Source: Chitinophagales bacterium (GTDB lineage Bacteria > Bacteroidota > Bacteroidia > Chitinophagales > UBA10324). From it: a stretch of 64,000 bases of DNA. Under the pieces are notes generated by a model, which worked only from the letters and a program-made list of their open reading frames with translations, was not told the origin of the DNA and did not search any database. The stretch spans positions 62,001 through 126,000 of the forward strand of contig JANWWJ010000043.1 of the NCBI GenBank assembly GCA_025056305.1, read 5' to 3'. How positions within the stretch are numbered: position 1 is the stretch's first letter; every line of letters begins with the position of its first letter. Of the stretch, positions 51,627 to 58,791 are shown in pieces. The position numbers and the translations under genes were made by a program.

Positions 51627-54068
51627 TTACAAACGCATGCCAACCGACACCACCACGTTGCGGCCATCTCCAGGCCAAACGCCGGGGTCCGGGAAAAATG
51701 TAGGCCGCTTGGTGAAATAAGGTTTGTTGAACAGGTTGGTGATGCTGAGCTTGACATTCCAATTTTGGTAATACCAGGCCGCAAACACATCCCACAAATG
51801 GTAATCAGGAACCAAGCCCAGGGTCCCCGTCTTATTGGGCTCCCGGGTGTTCAAAGCGTCAGCATAGGTTTCGCTTACGTAGCTGTGCATTAATGTAGCT
51901 GTGAGCCCTCGCCACCGATACGTAAGGCCGGAGCGTAAGTTCCAATCGGGAGCTGACTCTACATGATTACCAGTGATGTCTATGTTTTCATTTCCCGATC
52001 GTACCGTACCCTTGGTATATCGTGCCTGCATGTATGCTGAGGAAGTAAACAATGAAATACCTGTCAAGCCCTCGCGATGGGTCCATTGTAAGGGACTGAA
52101 TTCCAGAAAGAGTTCTATGCCTTTGTTGAAATTGTCGCCAATGTTGGTCTTGTAAAAGCGGGTATTTCCCAACGTGTCGGTCAGGACGACGGTTGTGATG
52201 CGGTCTTTGTAGCTGAGACCAAATAGATTTACGTCATAATTCAACCATTTCCTCACCGTCCCTCGTACACCCAGCTCAGCATTCCAGCCGGTAACATCCT
52301 TTAAGTTTGGATCAATGGAGTCGGTGGCAGCAAGCGGAATGATGTCTTTGAGCAGCATGGGTCGGTAGGCCTGACTCCAGCCGCCATAAATGTTTCCGGT
52401 TTCTGCAAACCGATATTCTGAGCGAAAACCGGCCAGCAGGTAGTTGTGCTCAATAGTCTGAGGGGTTTTTTCTTCGGGATAGTAAACAATTTTTCCGGAT
52501 AATTCAGAAGCTCCACGCTCCAAACGCACCCCTGGTGTAACGGATAATTTGTCAGTGAGGCCGAAAGAATGTTCAACAAACAAAGCAGAAGTTTTAGAAA
52601 TGAAATGGATGTCGCGACGCCAATCTCCGGTAATCGTCAAATCGTAATCGATGCCCGTTGTGCCTTTACCTCCGTTTTGACGATGTAGGTCATTGTGGAT
52701 AAGCCGCAAGCCACCGACCAGGCGATTGTGCATATTTCCTAGATCATATTGATGGGCCACCCGAACCTCAAAATTATTGCTGTTGTAATGATCGCTATCC
52801 ACCTGCCTTGGGTTGTAATCCAAGGTTGCAGCATTGATGGTGTCAGGGATATTGGGAGTAGCTAAAAACAGCACAGAATTGCGGTCGCCGCGGATGCCTG
52901 AAGCAATGATGTTGAGGGTGGTCTGATCCGTAATGTTCCAATTAAAATTGAGGCCAGGAACTAAAATGTTTGGCTGGTAGTAGTTCCGAAAGCGGGTAGC
53001 TTGGCGCGGGTTTTCATAAAACATGGAATCGGTGAGCGCGCCCGCAAGCCGGTTGTTGTAATACATGTAGGAGAGCTCCGCCTTCAGCGACACGTCGGGA
53101 TTAAAACGGTAGATAGCTGCTGCATGCCATGAGTAATAACTATAATCGCTGTTTTCTCTATATGTATCTGAGGAGCGTTGATTGAAGTAGAAATAATATT
53201 CTAGTTTTTTGATCTGACCTCCCCCTTCTGCAAAACCGCTAAAGAAATTAAAGCTGCCACGAGAAAGCTGCATCCTCATCGAAAAGGGGCGTGTCGTATC
53301 CGGACGGTTTAAGATGAAGTTCAGCATGCCGCCAAACTGAGCTCCGTATTGCAGGGAAGCCGAGCCCCGAATGAGCTGAACTTGATCTACTGCTTCCATA
53401 GGCGGATTAAAATGATTGGCTGGATATCCATACAAATCAGAATTTATCATCAAGTCGTTCATGCGGATGTTGAATTCCCAGTTGCGATGGGGGTCCAACC
53501 CCCGCGTGGCTATGTTGATGGCATTGCCGGTACCATCAAATTCATAAACAAAGGCCCCCGGTACGCGCGCAAATACCGAACGGCCGTGGTTCTGCATGGT
53601 GTTGATGCTCGAATGTCGAATTTGGATTACCTCATTTTTAATTCCCGTAGTCAAATACGTTCCCCGCAGGTCGGGCAAACGTTGCATTTCTTCCATGACG
53701 GATGGGGCCAGTACTGTGATGCCCTCAAGCGTCCGGGCACTCAGCTGGCAGTTGACCTGTTGTGTGCTGCCGGCTGATATTTCGATTTCTTTAATAAAAG
53801 GCACAAAACCTACTCGATTAACCCTGACAACATACTTACCTGCCGGAATACCGCTGATGCCGTAATAACCGTCTGCATCTGTTGTAGCACTGAAGGACGT
53901 GCCAGTTAGATATACGTGTGCTCCCGCAATGGGCTGTTGCAATTCATCGACAACCCGACCATGAAGGGTCGCCGTTGTCGTCTGCCCTTCAAGGCGCATT
54001 TGAGCTGTTGTACCCAGCAACAGCGAAAGAAAAAACCACCAATGGTTAAGAGGGCGATGTAATACCAT
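51627..54068 (-). CDS. TonB-dependent outer membrane receptor, FecA-like
   Basis: An 813-residue outer-membrane transporter energised by TonB. Order: signal peptide (about 1-22), a carboxypeptidase-regulatory-like domain (LHGRVVDELQQPIAGAHVYLTG ... GKYVVRVNRVGF), a plug domain with TRGLDPHRNWEFNIRMND and VQLIRGSASLQYGAQFGGMLNFIL, and a 22-strand barrel ending in GDGRNVVVSVGMRL. The plug wording (ATRGLDPHRxWEF, NSDLYGYPANHF) resembles ferric-dicitrate-type receptors, so iron-chelate uptake is likely but not certain. No SusD partner is adjacent, which argues against polysaccharide uptake. A weak TATTTTCG box lies about 45 bp upstream. Confidence 0.93.
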   Translation of the reverse strand: MVLHRPLNHWWFFLSLLLGTTAQMRLEGQTTTATLHGRVVDELQQPIAGAHVYLTGTSFSATTDADGYYGISGIPAGKYVVRVNRVGFVPFIKEIEISAGSTQQVNCQLSARTLEGITVLAPSVMEEMQRLPDLRGTYLTTGIKNEVIQIRHSSINTMQNHGRSVFARVPGAFVYEFDGTGNAINIATRGLDPHRNWEFNIRMNDLMINSDLYGYPANHFNPPMEAVDQVQLIRGSASLQYGAQFGGMLNFILNRPDTTRPFSMRMQLSRGSFNFFSGFAEGGGQIKKLEYYFYFNQRSSDTYRENSDYSYYSWHAAAIYRFNPDVSLKAELSYMYYNNRLAGALTDSMFYENPRQATRFRNYYQPNILVPGLNFNWNITDQTTLNIIASGIRGDRNSVLFLATPNIPDTINAATLDYNPRQVDSDHYNSNNFEVRVAHQYDLGNMHNRLVGGLRLIHNDLHRQNGGKGTTGIDYDLTITGDWRRDIHFISKTSALFVEHSFGLTDKLSVTPGVRLERGASELSGKIVYYPEEKTPQTIEHNYLLAGFRSEYRFAETGNIYGGWSQAYRPMLLKDIIPLAATDSIDPNLKDVTGWNAELGVRGTVRKWLNYDVNLFGLSYKDRITTVVLTDTLGNTRFYKTNIGDNFNKGIELFLEFSPLQWTHREGLTGISLFTSSAYMQARYTKGTVRSGNENIDITGNHVESAPDWNLRSGLTYRWRGLTATLMHSYVSETYADALNTREPNKTGTLGLVPDYHLWDVFAAWYYQNWNVKLSITNLFNKPYFTKRPTFFPDPGVWPGDGRNVVVSVGMRL

Positions 54069-54165
54069 GGGTTACAATTTTTTTAATGAAAAAAAACTCC
54101 ATGCGGGCGAAAATAAACCGCAGCCGCCCAACCAATTTATTACCGCTTTGTTAATGCCTTGTTAA

Positions 54166-55191
54166 TTAAGGCTTAATTCCACTGTAGGTGACCAGGGCTA
54201 TTTTGTCCCCGTTGGGACTTACCGCCAGACGATAAAACTGCCGTATCGCCGTTTGTGAAAAATCGGCCACCTTAGCCCAATGCGCGCTGACTTTGTATTG
54301 GTCTTGCTTTTTTTCTTTTGATGCCTGAGTTTGTTTTTTTTCTTCTTGCTTGCTGGCGACTGCAGCAGAGGCCGATGAACGCGCGCTCGTTTGCACGATA
54401 GCCGGCACATGCCGATACAAGAAGCTTTGACTTCCCATCAGGATACTGCCATCCGGCATGAAGGCAAAATCTTCGTCTTCGGCTCCGGTTACCGGAACCA
54501 AATCAGAAATTTTTCCCGAGCGGCCGTCGTAAAGCCTGATGGTCCACGGTTTTTTGTTCTTGTCCACAAATGCCAGCAAGGGATTTCTGCCCGGTACGCG
54601 CTGCAGGCAGCGCCCGACATTGACGGCAAGGGTATCCAGGCGTCCGGTGGCAACATGACCGATGACCAGGGTTAACTCCTCCCCGAGCAGCGCCATGGCC
54701 ACGCGATTTTGATCCAACCATGTGTAATAGCCCACCCCTTTAAGCTTGGGAAAAAGAATCTGACAATCGTCGGTTCCATCGGCGCATTTTGCTAATACTT
54801 GCGTACTGTCGTCTTCCAAAATGCGAACCACGGAAACATGGGTTTTGTCTGCCATCAACATGGGGGAGAATTCTGACGTCCGTGGCGTATTGATGATGGT
54901 CAATGTTCGGCCGTTACTTAAGATGTACTTATTGATGTCCGCACGTGGAGTATCGAGCTCGAAAGGAACCGTGCTGTACAAAATAGCGCTCCCGTCGGGA
55001 TACCACGATGGCTGATTGTCATAGCCTTTGTTCTGGGTAATTTTTCTGGGGCTGTCAAAAACAAGATTCCCCTTTTCATCGGTGCTGATGTTAAGAATGT
55101 AAATGTCGGTGTCGGGCAAGTCAACCAGCTGGGCCCTTGTAGTCAAGAAGCAGAAACTTAAAAAGACCAACCATAAGCTACGGTTCTTCAT
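54166..55191 (-). CDS. Exported PD40 (TolB-like) beta-propeller protein
   Basis: About 341 residues from the ATG at 55191 (MKNRSLWLVFLSFCFLTTRAQ), which opens a signal peptide; the ORF start at 55347 is rejected. The body has PD40-type repeats (PSWYPDGSAILYST, EFSPMLMADKTHVSVV, FAFMPDGSILMGSQ, RLAVSPNGDKIALV), so a propeller of six or so blades is likely. A Lys/Gln/Ser-rich insert (KQEEKKQTQASKEKKQD) interrupts it, as in the tricorn protein of this window. No enzymatic motif. A role as a periplasmic scaffold or sensor is inferred. Confidence 0.82.
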   Translation of the reverse strand: MKNRSLWLVFLSFCFLTTRAQLVDLPDTDIYILNISTDEKGNLVFDSPRKITQNKGYDNQPSWYPDGSAILYSTVPFELDTPRADINKYILSNGRTLTIINTPRTSEFSPMLMADKTHVSVVRILEDDSTQVLAKCADGTDDCQILFPKLKGVGYYTWLDQNRVAMALLGEELTLVIGHVATGRLDTLAVNVGRCLQRVPGRNPLLAFVDKNKKPWTIRLYDGRSGKISDLVPVTGAEDEDFAFMPDGSILMGSQSFLYRHVPAIVQTSARSSASAAVASKQEEKKQTQASKEKKQDQYKVSAHWAKVADFSQTAIRQFYRLAVSPNGDKIALVTYSGIKP

Positions 55192-55330
55192 CTTGAAGAA
55201 TTTGCACCAAAGTTCCGCAAATGCATGCATAAATTTTCTGTACCCGAATCTTTTGCAACAGGATAAAAAAGATCGTTCAGGCAATGGGTAGATATGGGTT
55301 GTAGCTTTTACTTTGTCTGAAAATTTTCTT

Positions 55331-57247
55331 GTGGCCTTGCGCATCACCAGCCTCCGGGAATACGACCAACAGTATCAGCGTAGCATTGAAGAGCCGGAAG
55401 CATTTTGGTCTGAAGTAGCATCTGACTTTCATTGGCAACAAAAATGGGATCGCGTATTCAGCGGTGGCTTCGAGCACGTTGACTTTAAGTGGTTTGAAGG
55501 AGCGCGTTTGAACATCACCGAAAATTGTTTAGACCGACATCTGAAATCGCATGCTTCTCGAACGGCGTTGATCTGGGAACCGAACGATCCGAAGGAAAAC
55601 GGCAGAACCCTCACCTATCGGCAGCTTTATGAAGAAGTATGCCGCTGCAGCAATCTTTTACGGCTCCTGGGCATTGGTAAGGGCGATACGGTGTGCATTT
55701 ATCTCCCGATGATTCCAGAACTCGTAGTCAGCGTACTGGCATGTGCACGCATCGGGGCGGTTCATTCCGTTGTGTTTGGTGGTTTCAGTGCGGGATCTTT
55801 GGCTGACCGCATCCGCGACAGTCAAGCAAAGTTGTTGATCACCGCCGACGGGTATTACCGTGGTTCCAAGCCGGTCAACTTAAAAAGTATGGCCGACGAG
55901 GCCTTGCGCAATTGCCCTTCTGTTAAGCACGTGCTGGTAGTAAACCGCAGTCAGTTTCCTATCTCTATTGTGCCAGGACGCGACAGCTATTGGGATCAGC
56001 TCATAGCCAAATGCAGCCCAAATTGTGAACCCGAAAGCATGGAGGCCGAAGACCCGCTGTTCATTCTATACACTTCGGGTTCCACCGGTAAACCAAAAGG
56101 TTTGCTGCATACAACAGCAGGCTATATGGTCTATGCCGGTTTTACGTTTTTGAATGTTTTTCAGTACCGAGAAAATGAAATTTTCTGGTGCACTGCCGAC
56201 GTGGGTTGGATTACAGGTCATACCTATGTCGTTTATGGGCCCCTACTTAATGCAGCCACCATTTTGATTTATGAAGGAGTACCGCACCACCCTAGCTGGA
56301 GCCGGTGGTGGGATATTATCGATAAATACCGAGTAAATATTTTCTATACGGCGCCTACAGCCATTCGATCTTTCGAAGCACAAGGGGATCAGCATTTGGC
56401 TCATGCCAACCTGAGCTCATTGCGCTTATTAGGGAGCGTAGGTGAACCCATTAACGAAGAAGCTTGGCATTGGTTTTTTCAAAAAGTAGGAAAAGGTAAT
56501 TGCCCTATCGTGGATACGTGGTGGCAAACGGAAACCGGAGGAATAGCCATCTCTACATTAGCCGGTATCACCCCTCAAAAGCCCGCACATGCCGGCTGGC
56601 CCTTGCCCGGCATCGTACCCGTATTGTTTGACGACAATGGGCGGATGATCACGCAAGCCGGCGTGGAAGGAAACTTGTGCCTGGCGCGGTCGTGGCCTGG
56701 GCAGGCGCGCACCATTTACGGTGACCATCAGCGATTCATTCAAACCTACTTTTCCCGCTTTCCGGGTTATTACTTTACGGGCGATGGCTGCCGCCGCACT
56801 GAACAAGGTTTTTATCGAATTACTGGACGGGTCGATGATGTCATCAAAGTTTCAGGGCATCGCTTAGGAACAGCCGAATTGGAAAATGCCATCAACCAAC
56901 ATCCTGAGGTGGTAGAAAGTGCAGTAGTGAACATACCCCATGCTGTTACCGGCGAGGCCATCGTAGCTTTTGTGGTCACGCGTAGCCTTGAAGTAGATGT
57001 ACAACGCTTGGAACAGGAAGTTATTGATCTGGTTACGCGCAGCATAGGCCCTATTGCCAAACCAAAGCAAGTGATCGTGGTGACGGGCCTACCCAAAACC
57101 CGCAGTGGAAAAATCATGCGTCGCATCTTGCGAAAACTGCTTCAAGGTGAGACCTCTAACCTTGGCGACAGCTCGACTTTGTTGAACCCTGAAATTGTTA
57201 CCGAAATTGCCGAGCAGCTCGAGCAAAATCCTGTTCGCGTGAATTGA
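55331..57247 (+). CDS. acs: Acetate--CoA ligase, non-ATG start
   Basis: AMP-forming acetyl-CoA synthetase. About 638 residues; FEGARLNITENCLDRH, the P-loop YTSGSTGKPKGLLHTTAGY, DVGWITGHTYVVYGPL, the WWQTETGG signature and YFTGDGCRRTEQGFYRITGRVDDVIKVSGHRLGTAELE are textbook. The C-terminus carries the acetylatable lysine motif TRSGKIMRRILRK. No in-frame ATG exists near the start. The ORF track uses a TTG at 55313; the GTG at 55331 gives MALRITSLREY and fits family alignment. The TTG lies in a TTACTTTG sequence resembling a promoter -7 box. Divergent from the PD40 protein. Confidence 0.96.
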   Translation: MALRITSLREYDQQYQRSIEEPEAFWSEVASDFHWQQKWDRVFSGGFEHVDFKWFEGARLNITENCLDRHLKSHASRTALIWEPNDPKENGRTLTYRQLYEEVCRCSNLLRLLGIGKGDTVCIYLPMIPELVVSVLACARIGAVHSVVFGGFSAGSLADRIRDSQAKLLITADGYYRGSKPVNLKSMADEALRNCPSVKHVLVVNRSQFPISIVPGRDSYWDQLIAKCSPNCEPESMEAEDPLFILYTSGSTGKPKGLLHTTAGYMVYAGFTFLNVFQYRENEIFWCTADVGWITGHTYVVYGPLLNAATILIYEGVPHHPSWSRWWDIIDKYRVNIFYTAPTAIRSFEAQGDQHLAHANLSSLRLLGSVGEPINEEAWHWFFQKVGKGNCPIVDTWWQTETGGIAISTLAGITPQKPAHAGWPLPGIVPVLFDDNGRMITQAGVEGNLCLARSWPGQARTIYGDHQRFIQTYFSRFPGYYFTGDGCRRTEQGFYRITGRVDDVIKVSGHRLGTAELENAINQHPEVVESAVVNIPHAVTGEAIVAFVVTRSLEVDVQRLEQEVIDLVTRSIGPIAKPKQVIVVTGLPKTRSGKIMRRILRKLLQGETSNLGDSSTLLNPEIVTEIAEQLEQNPVRVN

Positions 57248-57289
57248 ATGATTAGATGTCTTAAGTTTTATGCTTCCGGTTGGATTCGT

Positions 57290-57297
57290 TACATTTG
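57290..57297 (+). promoter_or_regulatory. -7 promoter element of the Omp28 lipoprotein gene (TACATTTG)
   Basis: Exact TAnnTTTG, 22 bp before the ATG. The 13 bases TTACATTTGAGAC are identical to those at the mraZ promoter. Confidence 0.5.
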
Positions 57298-57319
57298 AGA
57301 CACCTTAAGGCCTGAGGAA

Positions 57320-58267
57320 ATGAAAAATCTTTTTCTTTTTCTTTCTGCATTAATGCTAACGGTGGCTTCATGCACCAAGGAGTACACCGGAAACCCTACC
57401 AGCGGACAGCAAAACAATCAGAACAATGAGGGTGGAACGGGAGGTGGAGGTGGTGGAGGTGGCACCGGAGGCGGTGGCACAGGAGGTGGTTCTGCCGTAG
57501 GGCCGGTCCCTTCCTCTTTCACTCAAAAAGTGTTGATTGAAGAATTTACCGGCGAATGGTGCGGCTATTGCCCTGACGGAGCACTTAAGCTGGAGGCTGC
57601 TGTTGAACAACATCCGGGTAAGGTTTTCGGTGCGGCAATTCATGACGGCGATCCCTATGAAATTCCTTCGCTGAACAGCACATTTCAAACCACATTCAAT
57701 GTTTCAGGGTATCCGTCAGGAATGGTCAACCGTACCCCATACAATAATGAGGTATGCCTGGACCGCAACTTTTGGCTCAGCTTTGCCACCAGCCAGTTAG
57801 CCAACACAGCTGTATGTGGTTTGGCCATGACCTCCTACACAACCGGCACCGATAGTTTTTACGTTCAGGTGCATGTAGGCTTCAACAAAGCACTCAGCGG
57901 TGATCATTACCTTACCGTTTACGTTATTGAAGATGGTATTGTGAGCAATGGGCAAGCCAACTATTATAACGACGGATCCATTGACCCCAATTCTCCGTTG
58001 GTTGGATTAGGAAATCCCATTGCGAACTGGGAACACAATCATGTCGTACGTCAAGTACTAACCGACCCCTTGGGGGATCCGATTCCTGCTTCTAAGTTGG
58101 TTCCGGGCGGCGAATACGTCGTAAAATTTGGAGGACGTTATACAGGTATCAATAAAAGCAAGATGAGCTTCATCGCTTTTGTCAATACCAAAGGCCCCAC
58201 TGCATTGGATCACCGCATTCTCAACGTGCAGCAAGCTAAGCTGTATGAAATCAAAAAATGGGATTAG
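57320..58267 (+). CDS. Omp28-type lipoprotein with Gly-rich linker
   Basis: A 315-residue lipoprotein: signal peptide with lipobox VASC (about residue 18), then a Gly-rich segment of about 30 residues (GGTGGGGGGGGTGGGG) likely serving as a flexible tether, then the Omp28/thioredoxin-like domain with GEWCGYCPDG near residue 77. Unlike the Omp28 protein at 13025 it has no T9SS domain, so it should be anchored by lipid to a membrane. Both carry CxxC motifs and may be surface disulfide proteins. The role is not known. A clear terminator follows. Confidence 0.85.
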   Translation: MKNLFLFLSALMLTVASCTKEYTGNPTSGQQNNQNNEGGTGGGGGGGGTGGGGTGGGSAVGPVPSSFTQKVLIEEFTGEWCGYCPDGALKLEAAVEQHPGKVFGAAIHDGDPYEIPSLNSTFQTTFNVSGYPSGMVNRTPYNNEVCLDRNFWLSFATSQLANTAVCGLAMTSYTTGTDSFYVQVHVGFNKALSGDHYLTVYVIEDGIVSNGQANYYNDGSIDPNSPLVGLGNPIANWEHNHVVRQVLTDPLGDPIPASKLVPGGEYVVKFGGRYTGINKSKMSFIAFVNTKGPTALDHRILNVQQAKLYEIKKWD

Positions 58268-58292
58268 AAATTAGAAAAAATCAAATGTTTTA

Positions 58293-58322
58293 AAAGGCCG
58301 TCGCATGTTCGGCGGCCTTTTT
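58293..58322 (+). terminator. Intrinsic terminator after the Omp28 lipoprotein gene
   Basis: Stem AAAGGCCGTCG / CGGCGGCCTTT (one wobble) with a CATGTT loop and a T tract of six, 25 bp after the stop codon. Confidence 0.85.
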
Positions 58323-58342
58323 TCATTTAGGCAGCTCAGAGC

Positions 58343-58372
58343 CTTGACCTTTTCCACCGATGTGCATAACTT
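58343..58372 (+). promoter_or_regulatory. Possible promoter of the hairpin-rich intergenic region
   Basis: TTGACC, 17 bp, then TAACTT followed by TTG. It looks like a sigma70-type -35/-10 pair and is close to, but not exactly, the Bacteroidota TAnnTTTG box. Confidence 0.4.
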
Positions 58373-58625
58373 TTGTAGAAATTTTGTGCAAATTTTTCCT
58401 TAAAAAAACTTGCATGGATCTAAAGTGCTTTTGATCTTTGATATACCGATCAAAACATCGCTTTTCCCGAAAGGGAAAGTTTTCCGGCGCCGCGAGGCAA
58501 AGGAAAAGGGGAGGTGGAAACACTGAACGGCGGTTCGAAGGTCGGTGCAGGCTAAGAGGCTAAGGCTTCTTAGGTTGCGGGAGCGGAAGTAGTTAGACCA
58601 ACTGCTTCCGCTCTCTTCGTTTTTA
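58373..58625 (+). ncRNA. Candidate structured RNA or regulatory leader, unassigned
   Basis: About 250 bp between a terminator and the subtilase gene, with no credible protein. It holds several consecutive hairpins: TTTGAT/ATCAAA near 58436; a CCC-GAAA-GGG tetraloop stem (CTTTTCCC/GGGAAAG) near 58460; GAAC-ggcg-GTTC near 58525; a 9-bp stem CTAAGAGGC/GCTTCTTAG near 58552; and finally a 14-bp stem (58581-58613) followed by a T tract, a good intrinsic terminator. The ending and the promoter-like sequence at 58343 suggest an independent transcript. It does not match the conserved cores I know of tmRNA, SRP RNA, RNase P RNA or the common riboswitches. It could also be two unrelated hairpins of an upstream and a downstream gene. 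Confidence 0.4.
58581..58625 (+). terminator. Intrinsic terminator at end of the hairpin-rich region
   Basis: Fourteen-bp stem GAGCGGAAGTAGTT / AACTGCTTCCGCTC with one G-T wobble, 5-nt loop, followed by TCTTCGTTTTT. No protein gene precedes it closely on the plus strand. Confidence 0.8.
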
Positions 58626-58791
58626 GAGCAAACCTAACCGATACACAGGGTTCCTCACACATTCACCGCGTGGAATCTCACGCAAAGCATTAAGTGATCA
58701 CAAACGGGTATGCTTTATTCACCTGTCCTGTTGGCAACTTTTCCTCTTGCCGGTGAGTCGGCTGATTAATTTTAACGAAACAGCAACTTAA

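Noticed and set aside
51571-51795. N-terminal extension of ribH
   Set aside because: Runs through a terminator hairpin into the TonB receptor gene and has no lumazine synthase features.
58323-58523. 66-codon minus-strand ORF in the hairpin-rich region
   Set aside because: No promoter or recognisable motif, and it overlaps the predicted RNA structures.
58530-58545. GGTTCGAAGGTC as a tRNA T-loop
   Set aside because: No matching T stem, acceptor stem or anticodon arm around it.
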